From Microbacterium sp. JZ31 (GTDB taxonomy: Bacteria; Actinomycetota; Actinomycetes; Actinomycetales; Microbacteriaceae): a stretch of 64,000 nt of DNA. Position 1 is the stretch's first letter, and every line of letters starts with the position of its first letter. Location: positions 930,001-994,000 of the forward strand of contig NZ_CP017661.1 of NCBI RefSeq assembly GCF_016805985.1, read 5' to 3'. Positions 60,680 to 64,000 of this stretch are shown here, in pieces. Position numbers and translations under genes: made by a program. The notes beneath the pieces were generated by a model. It was not told the origin of the DNA. It searched no databases and was given only the letters and a program-made list of their open reading frames with translations.

Positions 60680-60754
60680 CCGGATCCCGGATCCCAGGGT
60701 TCGTCCGGATCCCGGAGCCCGGACTCCACCCGGATCCCGGAGCCGAGGCCGCGC
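60680..60754. repeat. Three 25-bp imperfect tandem repeats
   Basis: CCGGATCCCGGA occurs at 60680, 60705 and 60730, exactly 25 bp apart, followed by less conserved filler. Each core is a near-palindrome. The array begins 9 nt after the rsmI stop and before the convergent regulator gene, so it may work as a terminator. Confidence 0.8.
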
Positions 60755-60833
60755 ATCGATCCGCGATTCCGGTGTTCTCCGGAGTGCTGGCGAGAGCCGC
60801 AGCTCCGGCGCGTCGCCCGAGCCGCCGCGCGGA

Positions 60834-61553
60834 TCACGCCTGGTCGGCGGCCGCGCCGCGCACCTCCTCGGCGACCTCGCCCCACACCGTGCGCATGTGC
60901 GCGCGGGAATGCCGCTCGGCGGCGTCCTGGTCGGCGCCCGCCACCGCGAGCGCGACGCGCATGTGCTCCTCGAGCGTGCCCTCGGCGGGGATCGCGGGCG
61001 TGAGGCCGAGCCGGGTCCGGCCCTCGAGCACGGCCTGCACGGGGCGCTCGAGCACCGCGAGCAGCGGGTTGCCCGAGGCGGCGAGCAGCAGCGCATGGAA
61101 CGCCACATCCGCCTCCAGGTAGGGCTCGGACGCGCCGAGGCCGCGGCCGCCCAGCTCGACGAGCCGGTCGGCGAGGCGCCGCAGCTCGGCGCGCTGCGCG
61201 GGGCTCGCGCGCCGCGCCGCGAGGCGCGCGGCCATCGGCTCGGCCGCGACGCGCAGCTCGGCGAGCGCCTCCAGCTGCTGCTGCCGGAACGGCCCATCGA
61301 GGTTCCACTGGATCAGCTGCGGGTCGAGCGCGTCCCAGAGCTCGCGCGGGCGCACGGTGATCCCGACGCGGCGGCGCGACTCGACCATGCCCATGCTCTC
61401 GAGCACGCGCACGGCCTCGCGCACGACGGTGCGGGAGGCACCCTGCTCCTGCTCGATGCCCGCGAGGGTCAGCACGGTGCCGGGGGCGATGCTGCCCGCA
61501 CTGATGCGGCGCCCGAGCTCGCCCAGCACGTCGCGGTGGGTTCCGCCGCCCAT
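60834..61553 (-). CDS. GntR/FadR-family regulator of the gluconate/idonate operon
   Basis: This 239-residue protein has a winged helix (LTLAGIEQEQGASRTVVREAVRVLESMGMV) and a helical FCD effector domain (ALAELRVAAEPMAARLAA, EADVAFHALLLAASGNPLL) with metal-site Asp/His residues. Start ATG 61553 follows AAGGAG; an upstream ATG at 61613 lies in the operator. It is divergent from the GntP permease gene, so it most likely represses that operon with gluconate or a derivative as inducer. Confidence 0.9.
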   Translation of the reverse strand: MGGGTHRDVLGELGRRISAGSIAPGTVLTLAGIEQEQGASRTVVREAVRVLESMGMVESRRRVGITVRPRELWDALDPQLIQWNLDGPFRQQQLEALAELRVAAEPMAARLAARRASPAQRAELRRLADRLVELGGRGLGASEPYLEADVAFHALLLAASGNPLLAVLERPVQAVLEGRTRLGLTPAIPAEGTLEEHMRVALAVAGADQDAAERHSRAHMRTVWGEVAEEVRGAAADQA

Positions 61554-61576
61554 CACGTCTCCTTCGTCGTCGAATG

Positions 61577-61609
61577 GTGCTACCTTACCCATCGGAAAAG
61601 TAGTACCTT
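61577..61609. promoter_or_regulatory. Candidate GntR operator pair
   Basis: Two direct repeats, GTGCTACCTT (61577-61586) and GTAGTACCTT (61600-61609), agree at 8 of 10 bases and start 23 bp apart, about two helical turns. They occupy the space between the divergent regulator and permease genes and are good candidates for regulator binding. Confidence 0.5.
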
Positions 61610-61668
61610 TCAATCACCTTCCTCGGATCGCGATCGGCGCGATCCCTGATTTCAACGGAGAATCCCCC

Positions 61669-63051
61669 ATGGAAGATTGGACACCGGTGCTCGGCGCCGG
61701 ACCGCTGCTGGCGATCGCCGCCGTGGCCGTCGCGCTGATCCTGTTCCTCGTCATCAAGCTGCGGCTGCACGCGTTCCTCGTGCTGATCATCGTGTCGCTT
61801 CTGACGGCGATCGCGACCGGCCTGCCGATGGACGTGCTGGTCAACGAGGTGCTGGTGCAGAACTTCGGCGGGACGGTCGGCAACGTGGCCCTGCTGATCG
61901 GCCTCGGCGCCATCCTGGGCCGGCTCATCGAGTCGAGCGGTGGCGCGAAGGTGCTCGCCGACGGGATGGTGCGGATCTTCGGCGAGAAGCGCGCCGCGTT
62001 CGCGCTCGGCCTCACGTCGCTGATCCTCGGCTTCCCGATCTTCTTCGACGCGGGACTCGTCGTCATGCTGCCGATCATCTTCGCGGTCGCGCGGCGCATC
62101 GGCGGCAAGAACCTGCTGCTCTACGGCATCACGGGCGCCGCGGCCTTCTCGGTTATGCACGTGTTCCTGCCGCCGCACCCCGGTCCGGTCTCCGCCACGG
62201 AGCTGTTCGGGGCCGACCTCGGCATCGTCATGCTCATCGGCCTCGTCGTCGCCTTCCCGGCCTGGTACCTGTCGGGTTACCTGTGGGGCAAGTTCGTCAA
62301 CTCGCGCTACCCGATGATCGTCCCGCCGCTGTTCGGCGCGACGGACGAGGATCAGCCGCAGAACCCCCCGAAGGCCAGCACGGTCATCCTGATCCTGCTG
62401 CTGCCGCTCGTGCTGATCTTCCTGAACACGGGCCTGAACGCGCTCGGCTCGGTGGGCGCGGTCGACCGCGACGAGACCTGGGTCCAGGCGCTCATGCTGA
62501 TCGGCACGTCGCCCGTCGCGCTCCTGATCACGGCGCTCGTCGCGCTGCTCGTGCTCGGCAAGTTCCGCGGCCAGAACGGATCCGCGCTCGAGAAGCTCGT
62601 GGACAACACGCTCGGCTCCGTGGCCTCGGTCATCCTCATCACGGGTGCCGGCGGCATGTTCGGCGGCGTGCTGCGCGCGTCCGGCATCGGCGACGCCCTG
62701 TCCGAGACGCTGGACGGCCTCGGCCTGCCGCTCATCTTCGCGGCCTATCTGATCGCGGTCGCGCTGCGCGTGGCCCAGGGCTCGGCCACGGTCGCGCTCG
62801 TGACGACGGCGGGTCTGCTCGCCCCGGCGGTCACCGCCGCGGGCTACAGCCCGATCGACACGGCCGCCGTGACGCTTGCCGCCGCCGCCGGTTCGGTGTT
62901 CGCCAGCCACGTGAACGACTCGGGCTTCTGGCTGGTCGGACGCCTGATGAACCTGGACGTCAAGACGACGCTGAAGACCTGGACCGTGCAGCAGGCGATC
63001 GAGTCGCTCGTCGGCTTCGCGATCGTCCTGGTGATCTACGCCATCTTCTGA
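61669..63051 (+). CDS. gntP: GntP-family gluconate:H+ symporter
   Basis: This 460-residue protein has about 12-14 helices and the family segments GFPIFFDAGLVVMLPI, MHVFLPPHPGPV and VNDSGFWLVGR. It imports gluconate, L-idonate or a similar sugar acid with protons. Start ATG 61669 has ACGGAG upstream; a much longer open frame to the left crosses the regulator gene and is not real. The following dehydrogenases make gluconate or L-idonate the likely substrate. Confidence 0.93.
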   Translation: MEDWTPVLGAGPLLAIAAVAVALILFLVIKLRLHAFLVLIIVSLLTAIATGLPMDVLVNEVLVQNFGGTVGNVALLIGLGAILGRLIESSGGAKVLADGMVRIFGEKRAAFALGLTSLILGFPIFFDAGLVVMLPIIFAVARRIGGKNLLLYGITGAAAFSVMHVFLPPHPGPVSATELFGADLGIVMLIGLVVAFPAWYLSGYLWGKFVNSRYPMIVPPLFGATDEDQPQNPPKASTVILILLLPLVLIFLNTGLNALGSVGAVDRDETWVQALMLIGTSPVALLITALVALLVLGKFRGQNGSALEKLVDNTLGSVASVILITGAGGMFGGVLRASGIGDALSETLDGLGLPLIFAAYLIAVALRVAQGSATVALVTTAGLLAPAVTAAGYSPIDTAAVTLAAAAGSVFASHVNDSGFWLVGRLMNLDVKTTLKTWTVQQAIESLVGFAIVLVIYAIF

Positions 63052-63061
63052 TCGGACGGAT

Positions 63062-63835
63062 ATGACGACCCACGACGTGTTCGACATCTCGGGCCGACTG
63101 GCCCTCGTGACCGGCTCGTCGCGCGGCCTCGGCCGCACGCTCGCCCTGGCGCTCGCGGAAGCGGGCGCCAGGGTGGTGCTGCACGGCCGCGACCGCGCGG
63201 CGCTCGCCGGCGCGGCGGACGAGCTCGAGACCGCCACGGGCCGCCGCCCCGCGACCGTCGCGTTCGACGTCGCGGACGCCGCCGCGGTCGAGGAGGGGAT
63301 CGGCGGCCTCATCGCCGAGCACGGCGTGCCCGACATCCTCGTCAACAACGCGGGCATCCAGCGACGCGCGCCGTTCGCCGAGTTCCGCGTGGAGGACTGG
63401 GACGCCGTGATCGCGGCGAACCTGTCGAGCGCGTTCTATGTCTCGCGCTTCGTGACGCCGGGGATGGTCGAGCGCGGCTCGGGCAAGATCGTGAACATCG
63501 CATCGGTGCAGTCGCGCCTCGCGCGGCAGACGATCGCGCCGTATGGCGCGAGCAAGGGCGGCATCGCGCTGCTGACGCAGGGGATGGCGGCCGACCTGGC
63601 ACGCCACGGCATCCAGGTCAACGCGATCTCGCCCGGGTACTTCACGACCGAGATGAACCGCGCGCTGGTGGAGGACGAGGCGTTCACGGAGTGGCTCGTG
63701 AACCGCACGCCCGCGCGGCGCTGGGGCGACGTGAGCGAGCTGCGCGGGGCGCTGCTGTTCCTCGCCTCGGATGCCTCGAGCTTCGTGTCGGGACAGAACA
63801 TCTTCGTCGACGGCGGCATGACCGCCGTGGTCTGA
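63062..63835 (+). CDS. SDR oxidoreductase, probable gluconate 5-dehydrogenase
   Basis: This 257-residue short-chain dehydrogenase has cofactor loop TGSSRGLG at 17-24, NNAG, and the catalytic Ser in NIASVQS and Tyr/Lys in YGASKGG. The IQRRAPFAEF and PARRWGDVSEL segments match gluconate 5-dehydrogenase (IdnO-like) enzymes, which reduce 5-ketogluconate to gluconate. It begins 10 nt after the permease gene. With the next gene it would form an L-idonate to gluconate route. Confidence 0.88.
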   Translation: MTTHDVFDISGRLALVTGSSRGLGRTLALALAEAGARVVLHGRDRAALAGAADELETATGRRPATVAFDVADAAAVEEGIGGLIAEHGVPDILVNNAGIQRRAPFAEFRVEDWDAVIAANLSSAFYVSRFVTPGMVERGSGKIVNIASVQSRLARQTIAPYGASKGGIALLTQGMAADLARHGIQVNAISPGYFTTEMNRALVEDEAFTEWLVNRTPARRWGDVSELRGALLFLASDASSFVSGQNIFVDGGMTAVV

Positions 63836-63872
63836 ACCGGGACCTGGGACGAGAACGAGTGAGCGGAAGGCG

Positions 63873-64000
63873 ATGAGCATGCGAGCGGTGTGGATCGAGG
63901 GCAAGGACGCGATCTCCGTGGGCGAGGCGCCCGCGCCCGAGCCGGGCGAGGGGGAGGTGCGCCTGCGCGTCGACTACGTCGGGATCTGCGGATCCGACCT
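63873..64000 (+). CDS. Zinc-dependent alcohol dehydrogenase, 5' end (cut by window), probably L-idonate 5-dehydrogenase
   Basis: Only the first 42 codons are inside the window: MSMRAVWIEGKDAISVGEAP and then VDYVGICGSDL. The Cys of GICGSDL is the first catalytic zinc ligand of medium-chain alcohol dehydrogenases. Start ATG 63873 has GGAAGG upstream; ATG 63879 is an alternative. Placement after a gluconate 5-dehydrogenase-like gene suggests L-idonate 5-dehydrogenase, but other sugar-acid dehydrogenases would look the same over this length. Confidence 0.8.
   Translation, partial: MSMRAVWIEGKDAISVGEAPAPEPGEGEVRLRVDYVGICGSD

Noticed and set aside
60680..60754. CRISPR or VNTR coding repeat
   Set aside because: There are no unique spacers of regular size and no reading frame across it; the gap lies between two stop codons.

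Overview
The window is a chromosomal stretch from a very GC-rich Gram-positive actinobacterium, most likely a Microbacteriaceae member (Microbacterium or a close relative). Support: a WhiB1-type regulator, lipoprotein signal peptides without outer-membrane partners, an actinobacterial PMT protein mannosyltransferase, a monomeric isocitrate dehydrogenase, a DtxR-type iron box, almost exclusively G/C third codon positions, and many genes whose start codon lies 6 nt after a TANNNT -10 box (leaderless transcripts). Genes are densely packed and no gap between genes exceeds 300 bases. I saw no tRNA, rRNA, CRISPR array, IS element or prophage gene.

Layout. 1-7.3 kb: end of a sensor histidine kinase, whiB1, two membrane proteins, a two-ring Clp ATPase behind an HspR-type (HAIR-like) promoter, and small enzymes. 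7.4-10.1 kb: xylB-xylA. 10.2-11.5 kb: a deacetylase-like protein and a TauE-type permease. 11.6-22.5 kb: a xylo-oligosaccharide locus. A cytoplasmic GH10 xylanase and its LacI repressor diverge from a perfect 20-bp operator, opposite an ABC importer (binding protein plus two permeases), a GH3 and a GH43 glycosidase and a ROK regulator. Xylo-oligosaccharides would be imported, cleaved inside the cell and passed to XylA/XylB. 22.5-32.1 kb: an aldo/keto reductase, a second LacI regulator, a CE7 acetyl esterase and an L-rhamnose operon (mutarotase, isomerase, MFS permease, fused aldolase/dehydrogenase, rhamnulokinase), with two copies of a shared operator-like motif.

32.1-40.9 kb: an unknown membrane protein, a NYN-domain nuclease-like protein, a Gfo/Idh oxidoreductase, and the most unusual locus of the window: a tightly coupled operon of a frameshifted membrane protein, a Ycf46-like AAA+ ATPase, a DUF2997-like small protein, a radical-SAM activase-like protein, a Ycf35/DUF1257-like protein and a membrane-anchored helix-hairpin-helix protein. 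Homologues of the AAA+, DUF2997 and DUF1257 proteins are known mainly from cyanobacteria and plastids, and the function here is unknown. 40.9-44.9 kb: a siderophore-iron ABC importer behind an iron box.

45.0-64 kb: monomeric isocitrate dehydrogenase, a thiolase, an SRPBCC protein, an HrpA helicase, a glycosyltransferase, an aldo/keto reductase, PMT and RsmI (normally divergent neighbours, here split by about 2.5 kb with a RidA gene, a gene remnant and an MFS exporter), and finally a GntR-controlled gluconate/L-idonate operon that runs off the right edge.
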